Source of the DNA: Paramarasmius palmivorus | Taxonomy: Eukaryota > Basidiomycota > Agaricomycetes > Agaricales > Marasmiaceae | DNA: 64,000 nucleotides | NCBI GenBank assembly: GCA_037176845.1 | Contig: JAYKXP010000051.1 | Span: 332,605-396,604, forward strand | Direction: 5' to 3' | In this document: positions 34,943-47,779 of the stretch, piece after piece | Layout of the letters: each line of letters begins with the position of its first letter | How positions within the stretch are numbered: the first letter of the stretch is position 1 | The notes under the pieces: model-generated | Told to the model about the DNA's origin: nothing | Databases searched by the model: none | What the model saw: only the letters and a program-made list of their open reading frames with translations | Translations under genes and position numbers: made by a program

Positions 34943-36532
34943 GGTAGAAGATTGGCAGTGAGAATGAATGCGTTGTCCCCAATATTATTGACGTGGTACA
35001 AGGAGCGTCCGTGACAAACGTGACGAAAACCATGTCACACTTTCTGCTCTCGACCACCATAGTCCCTCGGCTGTTTCTGTAAAACTTTCACGGTGAGTTT
35101 TTGGGTTTCTTGGCTGCTGTTGCAAAGATGTTCTAGTAAAAGGGTCGATTTCATTTGCTACCAAATCCTCGATTCAGAAACTGCACCTGCAATTTCTTTC
35201 CCAAGTCCCGCGAACCCTTGAAATGGTCTTTATCCTCAACGCGTTTCTGCAAGCTTCACGGGACGCGCTGTAAGGCTTGACCGACATTGGCAATATTGGC
35301 TCTATGTTGTTAGGCTGCTATGGTCTCCAGAACGATGAGCAGGCAGCAAAGGCAGAGCCATACAAGAGGGGTTCTACAGCACCTCTCCCCGTTCAAGCCG
35401 AGCTCGTCTGGACAAGATCGACTCTATGGCGAGTGGTCTCTAGATGTGGTACACGTACGAACGGTACATCAAATTTCTGGTGCCCGCTCATTAGCACTCG
35501 AGCTGAAGGCTCATGCTTGTGTGTGTGGTTGCGTGCATAAAATAGACGGTTCAGAGGACTGGGGAGGAATAGTCTTTGCAGGTTCTGGTTTCAGGTTGTT
35601 GGATTTGACTGGCTTTGGAGATATGAGATCATAGGTGGTCTGTTCTACAGGCCCTGAGCTTTCACCTTCTCTTTTTCTTGGTTGGGACACTCTTACTGAT
35701 ATATTCGTTCTAGGGCTCATAATACTGAAGGCTTCTAGATGTTACTATTGCAATGTGAACTCGAATTTCATTCTCCTGTCGTATAAGCTCGATTTGCAAA
35801 CACCTTTGAGACCCGCCGCTGGAAAGAGGGCCTTGATGACGAAATTGAAAATTCTCGAATATAATTTGCCTTCGCAGCGGCTGACACTGTTGACAACGAA
35901 TACACTATAGCTAGTTGTGGAGCAAACTGACGTGCAAGATGCCGTCTCTGTTCGTCTTCCATTGCCACTGATGAGCACTGGTCGTCCAATCTCAAGCTTC
36001 ACCGGTCACCGGTTGCCCCCGAAAGCTATAAGGCATCTCGCCATATCGCTCTTTCCTTGTACTTACCTTTTGAGCATCCAGTATCCATCATTGCTGCTAG
36101 TGCAGGTGCCTGATATCGAAACATGGATGATGGTTTCGAGTATGAGAAAGGCATATTTTTTCCGGCGTGCTATTGATAGTTGCCGAGATCAGGGTTGCCT
36201 ATGCGACGGGTTGCTTCCTTGGCCACGAAACACAAATGAAGCAGGATCTGTTGATAAAGTGTGACGTTGTGAGCCTCGTTTTGTTTCTTCTCTCCTTCCA
36301 CCTTTGATTTTCGAATTTCTAGGTACGATTCCGCGGTGAGACTGCCTCTCATCGCGAATCAACCAGCTATTTTACGCAATATTTCAATTCTGTTGAGAGG
36401 CTGGCCCGCTCCTTAACTTCAGGCCGTACCAAACGAAGTATCAAGTTTCAACCAGCCCCTTCTCCTTCTCTTTCGCGCTACCCCCTTCGTTTTAACCGCC
36501 TTTGAGGCGGTCATCCACTTTCGTTTCATTTC
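34943..36532. other. 1.6-kb stretch without a supported gene
   Basis: Open frames on both strands are short and unlike any family I know. The right 100 bases are a pyrimidine-rich promoter-like tract before the next ATG. I see no inverted or direct repeats at its ends. Confidence 0.4.
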
Positions 36533-37746
36533 ATGCGTCGTCATTTACACCTCTGGTCTTCCTTCATCGTCCTTTGCAATTCCATCATCGTCCCCAGTTA
36601 TGCCCGAGATATTATCATCAACACCACACCAGACGGCTCGACAGTCGTGATAGACCCTTCGACACAGCAAGTGATCCCTCAAGGCCCTGCGACAGATGGC
36701 AGCGGCAAAGATTTTGACACCCCAGCCTTGATATGGATCGTATATTGCATCGCGTTAGGACTGCCGTTGGCCCTTGCGGGGATTAGAGGCTGGAGAATGA
36801 CAACTGGAGCAGGGATTGGTGTTGCAGCAGCAGTGTCAGGTGCGTAACCACCAACTTCCATGTTCGCTTCGGGGCTAGTGTTGATGAATGGAACCACAAC
36901 AGCCTGGGCAGCGATCGTGAATTCCGTCAATGAAGTCGGTATCTCTGATTTGCTTCTTACGCTCATAGTAGTGGGATTCTCGTTTTTGGGCTTCGTATTC
37001 GGGGTGTTCAAATTCGCTCGGATTGGTGGGATGACTGGGATAGCCGTTGCTGGAGGAGTGGCCTTTGGTGTGCGGATCGAACTCCTGAAGGAAGGTCTAC
37101 TCATATCTTCGGAGGACCTATATGCGGTGAACTGGGCAATACCCTCGGTTTTTGGCCTTGCTATGGGCTTACTCTTGGTGAGGCATCAGAGGGCTGCTTT
37201 AGTGAGTTTATTTTAGTACTTTGATGTTGGCAAAAACTGAAACGAGTGTATTGAAGTTGTTTGGTTGTTCGTCTGTTGGGACATTTCTGGTTTTCCTAGG
37301 CTTAGACCTCTTGCTGAACAAGCAGTCTGGTTTGAGTCGAGGGCTACGTTTCCTCTTTGATCGCAATAGCAACCATATAGCCGTAGGTCTTCACAGCTTT
37401 AAATCTTGGTTTACATTGATCACTCAATACTCCGTCAACCTTAGGATATCCTCTCAAAAGGATATAAACCCACGCTCATGGTGCAGATTTTGCTTGCTGT
37501 ATCATTAGCCCTCACGTACGTCCATGGTCCTGTCTGTATGTCTAAAATCAATTCTCATTATTGGAACTCAGGCCCATACTCGCCTATGCACAACATAGGA
37601 TATTTAGCGCACCCTTCGACCGCACACCAGAACCATCAGATGAAGAGCTGGGAATTGACTATCCAACCAACTTACGGACTGCATTCTCAGGCCTCTGGGA
37701 TACTGCAAAGTTTGGTAAACGTGGTCGAAGCCGGTTTAGTTTATAG
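36533..37746 (+). CDS. DUF4203/TM7S3-like multi-pass membrane protein
   Basis: Five exons: 36533-36840, about 36881-37201, 37257-37382, an exon reading DILSKGYKPTLMVQILL, and a last exon ending at 37746. A signal peptide (about residues 1-24) leads into a short lumenal region with NTT and STQQVIP. A chain of hydrophobic helices follows: ALIWIVYCIALGLPLALAGI, DLLLTLIVVGFSFLGFVFGV, GMTGIAVAGGVAFGVRIELL, AIPSVFGLAMGLLL and SVGTFLVFLGLDLLL. The pattern of GR-rich turns matches the DUF4203/TMEM198-TM7S3 type. The tail (HRIFSAPFDRTPEPSDEEL) is soluble. No function is known for the fungal members. Confidence 0.7.
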
Positions 37747-37881
37747 CGTTCGTTAATGCTTTGATGCTACTGTTGTCGTTGTTTCTTGGACTTTATACAT
37801 GTGATATAGCTGTACTATACTTGGTGAAGCCGCCATAGAGATGTTGTGTCATTACAATGCATTCAAAAGTAGAATCAAATG

Positions 37882-38496
37882 TTACATTGCGAATATAATA
37901 TACAGCATATAGAAGTCCTTTTTGTATGTGGGGTCGTTAGTTCTGTAACTCGTTATGATTTCGTCGAGCAGGATGGTACGGGAGCTACAATCTGAGGATG
38001 AGTAGACCAGAACGAATGATAGGTATGGACACAGACCTTTGGCTTTACGAGGACGAGACACGCTCGCGGCGCCATCTGGCCTGGGGCTAGCCTTTCGCTT
38101 CACCTTCCTCTTGACTTTTCGAGGAGCACTGAGAGCGTTGCAGGAAGCCTGCTCGTCAGGAACCTTCATTAGATCCACCGCTTTCGCAACAATGTATTGT
38201 TCCTTCTGCAACTTCATCCCTCCACACTCGCTGCATTGACAGACCTTGTCCTTGTCTTTGCATCCTCCCAATTTACTCATCCAATACTCATTCCTTAGCC
38301 GTTGCGACTGACTATCGGAAAGACGACCCTTGTCCATGGCATGTTCAAACGCGACAATGGCTTCGGGACATAGCGATTCAAAGCCTGCGACGCGAAGATA
38401 AATGGGTAGAACGGTAGACACGGTGATGCTTTGTAACGATTGGGTAACTTCGTGGATGGCGAGGTCAATGCTCCGACTACGACCTGGACGCGACAT
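37882..38496 (-). CDS. unknown basic protein with a Cys cluster
   Basis: It starts at the ATG at 38496 (MSRPGRSRSIDLAIHE). The middle holds four cysteines in CKDKDKVCQCSECGG, which could bind a metal. A Lys/Arg-rich part follows (SAPRKVKRKVKRKAS), typical of nuclear localisation. A 45-base in-frame intron (after RPRKAK) is probably removed, leaving DCSSRTILLDEIITSY near the end. I do not recognise a family. It may be lineage-specific. The stop lies close to the 3' end of the membrane protein gene on the other strand. Confidence 0.5.
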   Translation of the reverse strand: MSRPGRSRSIDLAIHEVTQSLQSITVSTVLPIYLRVAGFESLCPEAIVAFEHAMDKGRLSDSQSQRLRNEYWMSKLGGCKDKDKVCQCSECGGMKLQKEQYIVAKAVDLMKVPDEQASCNALSAPRKVKRKVKRKASPRPDGAASVSRPRKAKGLCPYLSFVLVYSSSDCSSRTILLDEIITSYRTNDPTYKKDFYMLYIIFAM

Positions 38497-38824
38497 GGGA
38501 CTTTTGGGGGAGTGGCGGGACTGGAAGTATAGTTGAAAGAACCAACATTAGTGCGGAGCCTTTATAGAAGTCCTGAGTGTACCGCCCGAGTAGCCAGGTG
38601 GACATCGTGGTCGGAGAAGAACCTTTGCGGTCCTCATGACATGTTGAGGTGCATTTTTCCCACATTCCTCACTTGACCTCATACCTTCACCATCGCCCGT
38701 AATATTGCAAAACTCGGTGGACGAGGAAGAGAAAGTAGATTACCGATCTGTGCGTATCTGAGCTCTGCTCTGGAGCTAATTTATTGATGCGGTCTGTGTC
38801 AAGCATAACCTGTACCCTTTTAGC
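38497..38824. promoter_or_regulatory. divergent promoter region
   Basis: It lies between the minus-strand Cys-cluster gene and the plus-strand TPR gene. No distinct element could be assigned. Confidence 0.4.
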
Positions 38825-40992
38825 ATGCCTCCCAAGCCGAAGCAATTGAAGCAATCTGCCCAAGGTGAACTAAAGGCTGAGGCAGACGCACTTTTCTTCC
38901 AAGGAGACTTTACTGGAGCAATTGAAAAGTATACCGAGGCCATTGCGCTCGATGAGGAGAACGCCTTTTTATATTCGAACCGATCTGCAGCTTACTTCAA
39001 TCTGCACGAGTAAGTTGCATGATACATCTCTTGGCTGTCTCGATTGACGACGAAAATCGGGAGATATGGTGAAGCCGCACAAGATGCTGCAAAGGTGGCG
39101 ATTACACTCTAACTTATGCACAACCTCAGGATCAGAACTACTGTTTTGCTAGGCAACGGACATCAACCCGAAGTATTTTAAAGCTTGGGCACGACTAGCC
39201 AAAGCGAAAGATGTACGACGAGCTGATTCATCTTACCTGGAAACAGGAAATAACGGTCATTCGCGTTTAACTAGGCACTTCGACAGCCCTGGTACTCCAA
39301 AATAGCTTGGCAGAAAGCTGTTGACACGCTTCCTACATCTCAGCTTTCCGCAGATGAAAAAAGGTTTCGAGTAGAGTATCGCAATGGTCTTCTGGCGGCT
39401 CTCCAAAGTCATCTCTCAATGGCCGGTGATCAGACGGAGCCTGCAGTATATGAGCAGGACGAACGCCACTCGATGCCATGGATGCTATCCTGGGCTTACA
39501 TGCCGCAGATTGAGCGCGCAGGGGATCTTGATAGTAGCGTGAGTAATAACTGGCTGGTTTCGTGTTTTGGTACTGAAAATGGCCCTCAGATAGTTCCACT
39601 CAATAACGCATATTTGGAATTTGAAGAAGGCTGCATACGGATGACTGAATTCGAATCCAGAGGGCTGATGTTCAAGGTTCAGTCCCAGACCGTCGAGAAC
39701 ATCTCAAATGCTCTTCTGTCTGAATCAAGGATCTTTCAGATGGCTGATTATCAGTCGGATCCGGCTTGGATGTCGAGATTGAAGGCACAAAGTAAGCAAT
39801 GGTTCTTTACCGCGCTACATCCAGAATCTGACCTCGATGATAGTGAAGGCCGAGACTTTAGCTCGTAATGCTTGGATAGACTACTCTCAAGATAGGATTC
39901 TCACTGAGGTACAACGCCGTCTGAGAATCGAAGGCTGGGACAGGGTGAGGCCTATTTTGAGTATCACAGTGCGGTGTGTACCATTCGAACTCAGCTTTAC
40001 CAGTCTACTCACGCGCTCGCGGACTCAGGTATTGGTTCCTCTACGGATATCTGGAGGGGCACATCCACCAGAACTACGCTTCTGAAGTCGTTTACCTCCG
40101 TCGTGCCATTGCGCTGATCGAATGGGGGAGAGATCAGTGGAAAGACGTACCCATAGGAGATAGAGGTGTCATCTTCAAAGACACATTCTACCAGGGAGTG
40201 CAGAATCTTTACATCAATGCACTCAGGAGGGTTTGTGTCTATATTGTTACCTTCCTGTCGATACTGAGGGCCTGTTCCATAGTTATGCAAAATGGAGAAG
40301 GACGTTCACCAGAAGACCAGGCTTCTTGACGAGCTTTCTCGGAAAGCAGATGAACTGATTGCAAACATCGATAGTAACCCGATACCGCCACGAAGAAACG
40401 CGCTGTTGTACGAGGCTGCATTCTCGACGGCGTATTTTTTTCATCCTCGAGGACATGCCCGCGCGTGAGATATCCCGCTTTTCTTTTTGTCAATCGTATG
40501 TTGACATTAGCCATGAACCAGCGCGAATGCGTATTGCATGTGGGAGAAAATCAAAATGAACAGGAAGAGACTCGGGGAACGCAAACCAATGGAGGGCATG
40601 GAAGCTGCCGCTGAATACTTGCGAGCAGCTCAACTCTTTCCTACGGATGACGAGTACCATCTCTGTACGCCCGTTGTGTTTCATTGAGTTTGCTCTCACA
40701 AATCACGATCTTTGCGATAGGGTATCTAAACATGGCCTTGGAGTGCATGCTTGATGGCGGTGCGCCCATCCGACTGTTGCTCCAGTTCATAGGTAAATTG
40801 AAGATATACATCCCCTTGGCACAAAAGATCTGGGGCCAATCTACATTGGCGAAGCGGGGACGAGACAAACGAGTCGAAGCAAATCTGCAAGTGGAAACAT
40901 CACTACGAAAGATGCTCGCAGACGGCTACAAAGAGGAAGACGTGGCTGAAGTCACGGTGCCAAAGAGACCCAGACAGCTTGACGACTTCTGA
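38825..40992 (+). CDS. TPR co-chaperone-like protein
   Basis: The N-terminus is a tetratricopeptide domain: KAEADALFFQGDFTGAIEKY, IALDEENAFLYSNRSAAY, YGEAAQDAAKATDINPKYFK and AWARLAKAKDAL. It is similar to the TPR units of Sgt1/Sti1-type proteins that bind Hsp70 or Hsp90 tails. A long C-terminal part (about 450 residues) reads MPWMLSWAYMPQIERA, EEGCIRMTEFESR, RDQWKDVPIGDRG and ends KRPRQLDDF. It matches no domain I know and is probably a basidiomycete extension. Many short introns make the middle of the model uncertain (roughly 39000-39320 and 40220-40680). Confidence 0.65.
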
Positions 40993-41464
40993 ACGTCCGA
41001 TCGGTCTCTCGATCCTATTTCTGTAACCCAGTTATGTAGACTCGTTGCTTTGGTGAGAAGAATACATATTTATGAATGGTTGACATGAGCGCTTATGAAG
41101 TGGAACCCTCTCCGGCCTGCAAAAACGAACGCAAGCAATCCGATGCCAGAGCCTCCGTCTCCTCTGCCTTCAAGTACATCCATATATGCCCCTTTTCTGT
41201 CGTTTCTCATTTAATATGGCCCGTGGACCGTTCAAATACTTGGAGAAACTGGTGCGGGGTTTCCTCGGATTATCTCCTTTCCAAAACAAGTCCAGTTGCC
41301 GCTCATGATCATTGCAGTGATCAGCTGGACATCTATCACATCTATCGCAATAACATATTACGGTCAATCTCGCATAAAGGCTTAGCTTATACAGGCTTAT
41401 ACCCATTATAAGTACGGGGTAACGAGATGCAGGCTAAACCTCGATCTCTTTCCTGTCAACCACC
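40993..41464. other. intergenic region, no gene seen
   Basis: It holds the promoter of the DUF1479 gene. A TTATACAGGCTTATACCC repeat-like patch occurs near 41386-41406. No gene is visible. Confidence 0.4.
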
Positions 41465-43326
41465 ATGCCAACCTTCAGAGCACCGTTTGTCTATTCTCGA
41501 ATCTCATTACACAAGAATCTTTTCAAGGCCTCACATGTATCCCAAGCAAGGAAGTATGCGGCTGAAGCTACGAGCTACACGCCTCCTAGGGCCGAGAAGA
41601 AGGAAGGGGACATATCAGACGTCTTCTCATCGCTCAAGGACTCCGTCTCTAATGATCTTCCTCCACGATTTTCACAACTCAAGAAGGATCTATGGAATGA
41701 TACGATGAGCCAGTCATGGAAGGAGATCCTCGGGGAGCTCGAAGTTAAGACAGAAGAGATAGCTAGTCTAGGTCCTGAGGTGAGCATGTTAGCAGCGCAA
41801 GCAGCCTCGATGATTTAGCGACACAAATCTTCACCATCAGGCCGTTCCACGCGTTTCCTACGAAGAAATACGTACAGGGCTCTCCAACGAGAAGTTAGCC
41901 CGGGTGAAGGACGCCGGTGTGGTTGTGGTTACAGGGGCTGTACCAAGGGAGGTTTGTACGCAAGTAGTTCAGACTCACGCCTCAACACTGACAGATATGC
42001 TGAAGGAAGCCTTAGCTTGGAAAAAATCCATTCGGGACTACGCGGCTGCCAATAAGGAACGCGTACGAGGTCGGTGGGAATACAAAGACTCATCGCGTGT
42101 CCTCCATTGATTGTTCGTTTGTAGGTTTTCCAGCTGACAACATTCAGGTCTATGAATTCTATAATACGTTTGCACAAACAAAGGCACGTACACATCCTGC
42201 CGTGCTCGATACTCAACGTTACCTTCTTTCACTTTGGCACAAATCGGACCCAAACTCGGAAGTCGACCTAAGTACACCAATTTCATACTTCGATCGTCTT
42301 CGCATAAGATTACCTGGCGACACCGTGTTCACCCTAGGCCCTCATTGCGATGGCGGTTCTATAGAACGATGGGAAGATCCGACATTCCGGTCATGCTTCA
42401 AACACATCTTTGAAGGCACCTGGCGAAGTCACGACTCTTTTGATGTGACGCCCCGTCTCTACGCCAAACAAGATCTGTACAACGGCGCGTAAGCAATGTC
42501 CTTTTCGTATTAGCTTCTCAAGTCCTCAAGCTTTCAAATTTCAAACAGGAGCCAATGCAGTATCTTCCGCCCCTGGCAGGGCTGGCTCTCAATTTCGAGC
42601 ACTGGCCCCGGTGAAGGAACTCTTCGCGTATTTCCTGCCCTCAAACTTTCCACTGCCTATACGATCCTACGGCCATTCTTTAGGCCGAAGGACTCCTCAT
42701 CGTCTTCGCTTCGGGTGGAAGATTGGGAACTCGATCTAGATGGCAGTTCTTTCCCTGGAAGTGGCCTGGGGAAGGGCCAGGAATTTACCGAAAAGACTCA
42801 CCCGCATCTGCAACTTGGCCGAGCAATGACTTCAGTTCCGAAGGTCGAACCAGGCGACCAGGTTTTCTGTGAGTACAATCCTTCTGCGCTTTTATTCGTG
42901 AGTTCATGTGACATAGGGCACTGTGACCTGATTCATGCTGTAGAGAATGAGCACAAAGGTAAAGGTGACTCATCTGTGATGTACATCCCGGCTGTTCCGT
43001 TAACGGAGTACAAGTGAGCTATATTCTCTTTTCACCTTCAACTGCTGATGTCGTCTGCCAGCGCACATTACCTCCGCCACCAGAGGGAAAACTTTGTTGC
43101 CGGTAAACCTGCACCGTAAGTTTACAATACGTCTCCCATCTCTTGATACATCAGGAATCACCCTATTCCCAGTGACTTCCCAGGAGGCGAAGGAGAGTCC
43201 AAGTTCACAGGTCGGGGCAAAGAGGAACATATCACCAATCACCTTGGCAGACAAGCATATGGGTTTGAGCCTTTTGAAGCTAGTACACCTTTCCTCAAGA
43301 GAGTGAACGATATCCTCCATGTATAA
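41465..43326 (+). CDS. DUF1479 (YbiU-type) Fe(II)/2OG oxygenase-like protein
   Basis: The N-terminus (MPTFRAPFVYSRISLHKNLF) is rich in Arg, Ser and hydrophobic residues with no acids, as in mitochondrial presequences. The DUF1479 body follows, with KDAGVVVVTGAVPREEALAW, YEFYNTFAQTKARTHPAVL, RIRLPGDTVFTLGPHCDGG, SQCSIFRPWQGWLSI, LRVFPALKLSTAYTILRPFF, FWHCDLIHAVENEHKG and MYIPAVPLTEYN. The pair HCD and the later His in CDLIHAVE fit the HxD...H iron site of the double-stranded beta-helix fold. Bacterial relatives are uncharacterised or linked to growth inhibition. About six introns are present, and the last exon ends ILHV at 43326. Confidence 0.85.
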
Positions 43327-43399
43327 GAAACATCCATAAGCTATTGTCTTTAGGTGAATCAACGAAGATCAGATCATAATCCAAGTATTCACGAACCCA

Positions 43400-44968
43400 T
43401 CACACGTTCACAAGTGTCACCCTCGAGTGACCTGCTCCCTCGGAGCTACTCTCTCCCATGTCAAGCCTACTAAACGAGTGAGACTCTGTTTGTGTAGCCA
43501 CTCTTGTCCCCACGACGTCTTGCTGCCTCAATTGACTGGTGAAGTGGATATCGGAGATGGCGCTCTGCAGGCTTTCGATGTTCTTGCCGAGTTTCGCTCG
43601 GACCATTATCAAAGTTGGAGCAATTCCCTACAAATCAGATCAGAATCTGTCATAGAACATCAAATTGACCTACAGCACTGAGGGCAACTAGAACGAAAGG
43701 CTCCAAAACAAGTTGGTTCGGGGGAACTACGCGTTCTACAATCATGTCTACTGCGCTCAGGATCGGATAGATCATGCCTGATTCGAGTCTACGGGAAGAA
43801 CTCATAGGTGAACCTCCGAATATTCATGAGAATAGACTCGTCGACCTACACGAGCCTAGTTACCGAGTCGATAGCTCTGTCACTCGTGTAGATACCTAGG
43901 GCGTAGACTTGTTGATGGACCCACCAAATACGCCCGGCTAGAAGATATGTCATAACTGTCAGAAGACGGATGAGACATCACAATCTAGGAGACGCACCAG
44001 TAAAGAGAGTAATGACAAGCATGTTGATAGTAATGCCAACTGAATACACGAGACCAAAATTCGCTGCAACTTGCAGCAGACGGGTTGCGTTGGCTGGGTC
44101 GCGTGTTACGGTGGTAATCCCTATTATAGTGAGGATAGAGCGAATGAACCCTAACACTTTCTGAATATCAATAACAGCAACAGAACCAGAAAGATATAAC
44201 ACACCGTTCAGGGTGACCGAAATTAAGATCATGGGGATGGCGACCAGTCTTCTCGAGTTCCAAACGACATAACACCGGTGGCACTACATATCAGATCGAG
44301 TCAGTGTTGGGTGGCACAATTTGCGAAGGCACTAACAAGCATCCATTCTGCTGCGACGCTGGTGCCAATGATCATCAATTGGGGCGGTAACTACCGCATG
44401 AGACACATACTTGGAAATGACAGGGACTATATCTCCGATACAGCTACAAGGATAAAAAATAGTTAGTACCGTTGAGAACTAGGACAAGAAATGCGTGCAT
44501 TACTAGCCGATCCTTCTCTGAACGTCGTTCAGATATTCCCGCCCATTCAATGAAACTGGGTCTCCATCCTTGTTGGTATTCAAACGAGAAGTAATGCCAT
44601 GGGCATAGTAAACGACTTCATTGACCACGAATGTCGTCGATAGCACAAAGAGCACTACGGTTAGAATGAGATAGAGATTATTGGGCCTTTCACCGGTCTG
44701 CTGGCGACTACACATCATGTGCATGTATATCCCAAACAAAAGAACATAGATGCCTAACCGCGAAAATATCACAACCATGGCCACATTAGACACTGTTTTC
44801 GACGTACCATATGTAAAGCAGATGACCTGGCGTTCGGAGTTGCCGCAAATTTTAGTTGAGTAAAACTGCTTAATATCGGCGAAAACTTACCGAAAGTGTG
44901 ACGATGGGGTAAAGGATACGCTGATCTACAAAAAAATAGCCAGCGATAGGTGGATAGACCGTGCTCAT
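43400..44968 (-). CDS. seven-helix membrane protein of unknown function
   Basis: It starts at 44968 (MSTVYPPIAGYFFVDQRI). Hydrophobic helices follow: LYPIVTLSVICFTYG, IFSRLGIYVLLFGIYMHMM, LYLILTVVLFVLSTTFVVNE, ILISVTLNGVLYLSGSVAV, FGLVYSVGITINMLVITLF and LVALSAVGIAPTLIMVRAKL, with ESGMIYPILSAV before the last. The layout resembles the large group of Agaricomycete seven-helix proteins sometimes called receptor-like. The cytosolic tail is Ser-rich (FSRLDMGESSSEGAG). The exon chain near 44280-44480 was only roughly placed. No ligand or G-protein motif can be claimed. Confidence 0.6.
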
Positions 44969-45889
44969 TACCGTAGTTTGAATGATGGAAAGGAATGGAG
45001 GGGTTCAAACATTATATATAGGCCGTTCGCCCGCTGAGCCGCTGTTGCCGATGTATTCGGGCATGGGTCGCATCCAACAGATCAAGATGATCCTTGGAGA
45101 AAGGAGCTGTTATATCGGAAGCCTTGCGAGCTCCAAGAACAGTTGCATGCGATGTTCAAGAAGATGTGATAGAAAAGAAGCACCGTGTTTAATTGGCTCT
45201 TTCACGCAATCCCGTCCAGGCCGTATGTTCAAGTTAACGTGATAGCAGCAATAGATGTTGACCATTGAATGAGAAGCTAGGGAGTGATATGTAAGTCCCG
45301 GTGTCGACGAGACTTAAAAAACGTCAGACCTTTAAATGTGGACCTGGGACCATGCACTTCCTCGGCGCTTTCATGGTTCTGGGAACATAAAAACCTTGAG
45401 AGCGCATATAAATCCATAGTTTTGAGTCAATGTCAATGTCATAGAGATACTACTCATGTTCGAGTTCATTAGAGATTGGTAGCCCGCGGGCACTGCGTTT
45501 TCCAATCAACCGGCAGAGACCGGCATACTCTGAGAACCGCTCACCTGATAACGAAAGTCACGTGCGTGACCCAATGATGACACGGCCAAGTTGAACTAAG
45601 GCGAACTCTCTTCCTGACCTCATTCTGCTTGTTTCTATCAGCCTTTTCCAAACGACGCTCGTTTACATTACCAAGGATTGGGAAGTCTACTGGACAACCT
45701 GTAAATTCTCATAATCGGAAAGGAAAAAGAGTGAGTTTTCGTACCTTGTCCGCTGTTGGAGCTGTTGGGGTAGGGATTATGGGATGTGCTGCTTCAGTTT
45801 TTCCCAATATCGGTTTGTAGGCCTTTTGCTTACTACTTGTTTCTGTAGGCCCCTAAACATAACCCAAGGACGCGACTTTCCTCGCGACT
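44969..45889. other. intergenic region between divergent genes
   Basis: No complete gene. A frame at 45629-45820 contains a hydrophobic run (LSAVGAVGVGIMGCAASVFP) preceded by a basic part, but it has no ATG at its start and a GTGAGT lies inside it. It could be a leader of the J-protein transcript or a small unsupported gene. Confidence 0.35.
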
Positions 45890-47324
45890 ATGGCTTCAAT
45901 TCTGAAGAATTTTCTTGGTTGGAGCGTCATACCTGACTTTGCCACAAAGAATGGCCTTTTCATGACTCACCGATACATTTTCCCGTCTCTCGGACTCAAA
46001 GTCCCACCACAGAACACGGAAGAGTACCGCAGACAGTATCGCTATGCATATGCTGTAGTGGTGCTAGGCTATCTCTTCTACACGCTCGTGGATGGTGCTC
46101 GATCCATGGAGTACAACTACTATGAGATATTGGGCGTACCACCGGATGTCGACGAGAATGGTCTCAAGATCGCATTCAGACATTTCGCTAGAAAGTACCA
46201 CCCTGATCGGCCAGGTGTTGGAAGCGCTGGAGCGGAACTATTCATGAAAGTCAGAGATGCGTTCGAGGCGTTGAAGAACCCTACAGTTCGTTTTGCATAC
46301 GACAGGTGTGTATGCTGCTGTTTACAGTTGGGAATGAACGGCTGAAACCGTCGTCTAGATTCGGGCCTGATGTCCTACAGTGGACAAAGTTATCGACAAC
46401 TAGAGAATATATGCGACAGGGATTAATGCAATCATCAGGATATCATATTTTTACTGGAATTTCTTTGGGTGTAATCTCGAACATTGGCCGTCCAAGCCCT
46501 GTTAGCTTCGTACGTGTCACTGACGACTCGATAGCACTATGCTAACGTTACTTCTAGTGGCGATTCCTTCTTTTCTTTTCATTCTTCGCATTGGAACTGG
46601 CGTTTATTTTATACCCAACACCCTCTGCATCTACTGTTACCACAGTTTTCGCGGATCCTGCAGCCGACCTCTCCTTCAAAACCATATTCCACGTACTCTT
46701 CCCGTATCGAGTACCATATCAGCATATTCGCTTCCTCCACCAGGTGTTTATGTTCCTGAGTATCGCGCTCACCAGAGTGGCACCCCGCCTATTTCCTGAT
46801 GATCCTAGAAGCGAGTATGAGCTTGTTCTACAGCATATAGAGGCGATGTCTGGATTCGCTGATCGTGAAGGTATGCCACTTGGTCATCATCTAGGGATAT
46901 GGTTTATCTGACACCGAGTTTCATAGCATCCATGATGTTACACACTGAACTACACTCTATTCATCCTTTTACCCCAACTACACGTGTATCAACAACCGAG
47001 CTGCACCCATGCAATCCCTCCTCGGACATTATGGATTCTCTCGCGAAAGAAATGGAAAATATGATCATCGAAACTAATCTCAAGAAGGATATTGGACCGC
47101 TTCGTAGTGCTAGAGAGGAGGCTATCGAAACCGGTCGGAGAGTCGCGTCGGAGAGGATAACGACAAGAAATCCGCTCAGTGGGACTCCGACTCTGCTCAA
47201 ACCTGTCGCGACTCAAATAGAAGCGGATGGGAATCTGCCTTCTCCAAGGCCTTCACCCCCTCCGCCAATTGGGCTGGTGCGACGAGGTTCAAGCTTCGTT
47301 CGGGCAAGAAGTGTTAGCTGTTAA
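45890..47324 (+). CDS. membrane J-domain co-chaperone
   Basis: It starts MASILKNFLGWSVIPDFA. A transmembrane helix (RYAYAVVVLGYLFYTLVDG) lies just before a J domain that reads YNYYEILGVPPDVDENG, HFARKYHPDRPG and FMKVRDAFEALKNP; HPD is the motif that stimulates Hsp70 ATPase. After an intron a membrane-associated region follows (ELAFILYPTPSASTV, RFLHQVFMFLSIALT), and then a Ser/Pro-rich tail ending SSFVRARSVSC. It probably sits in the ER membrane with the J domain recruiting Hsp70, but sidedness is not resolved. Exons between 46300 and 46620 are approximate. Confidence 0.78.
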
Positions 47325-47779
47325 GAGGTTTCTTTGGATAAACTGTATTATTAGCATTGTTTTTTGTATGCCCTGTATCACATAATGCAATTCTGCTCCC
47401 GCCAGCTTCGGCAAAACAGCTAGTTCTTACCCGGAGAGTCGAGGACTCTGTCGGATGTGACGGTTCCTCAGACGGTTCCACGGATAAAGCCGACAGCGCG
47501 TCTTCCCTCGCCTTTGGGTTCTGGGTGACCGTCTTTGCAGGTCTTTCATCTTCTACTTGACCATGATCTCACCCAGTACTCGCATTCGCTACGATCACTC
47601 TATGTCGGCCCAATGGGCGAAAATCGCGACGACTTTGCGCTTTCCAAAGTTCACTTGAGGTTCAGCCCTGAAACACATGTCCCTTCCTTTTTACCCATGA
47701 CAAGAGTGGAATTACATTTCCATCCTGCGTATCGCGTATAAATGGATACCCATCAACGGAGAATACACATCTACATATC
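47325..47779. other. intergenic region with KDSR-like promoter
   Basis: A TATAAAT lies at about 47738-47744, some 40 bases before the next ATG. No gene is visible. Confidence 0.45.

Noticed and set aside
34943..36532. Overlapping open frames as a gene
   Set aside because: Frames on both strands are short, change frame without splice sites and show no domain.
45629..45820. Small membrane protein gene
   Set aside because: The frame starts at a non-ATG codon and contains a strong GTGAGT donor. The hydrophobic run alone is not enough.
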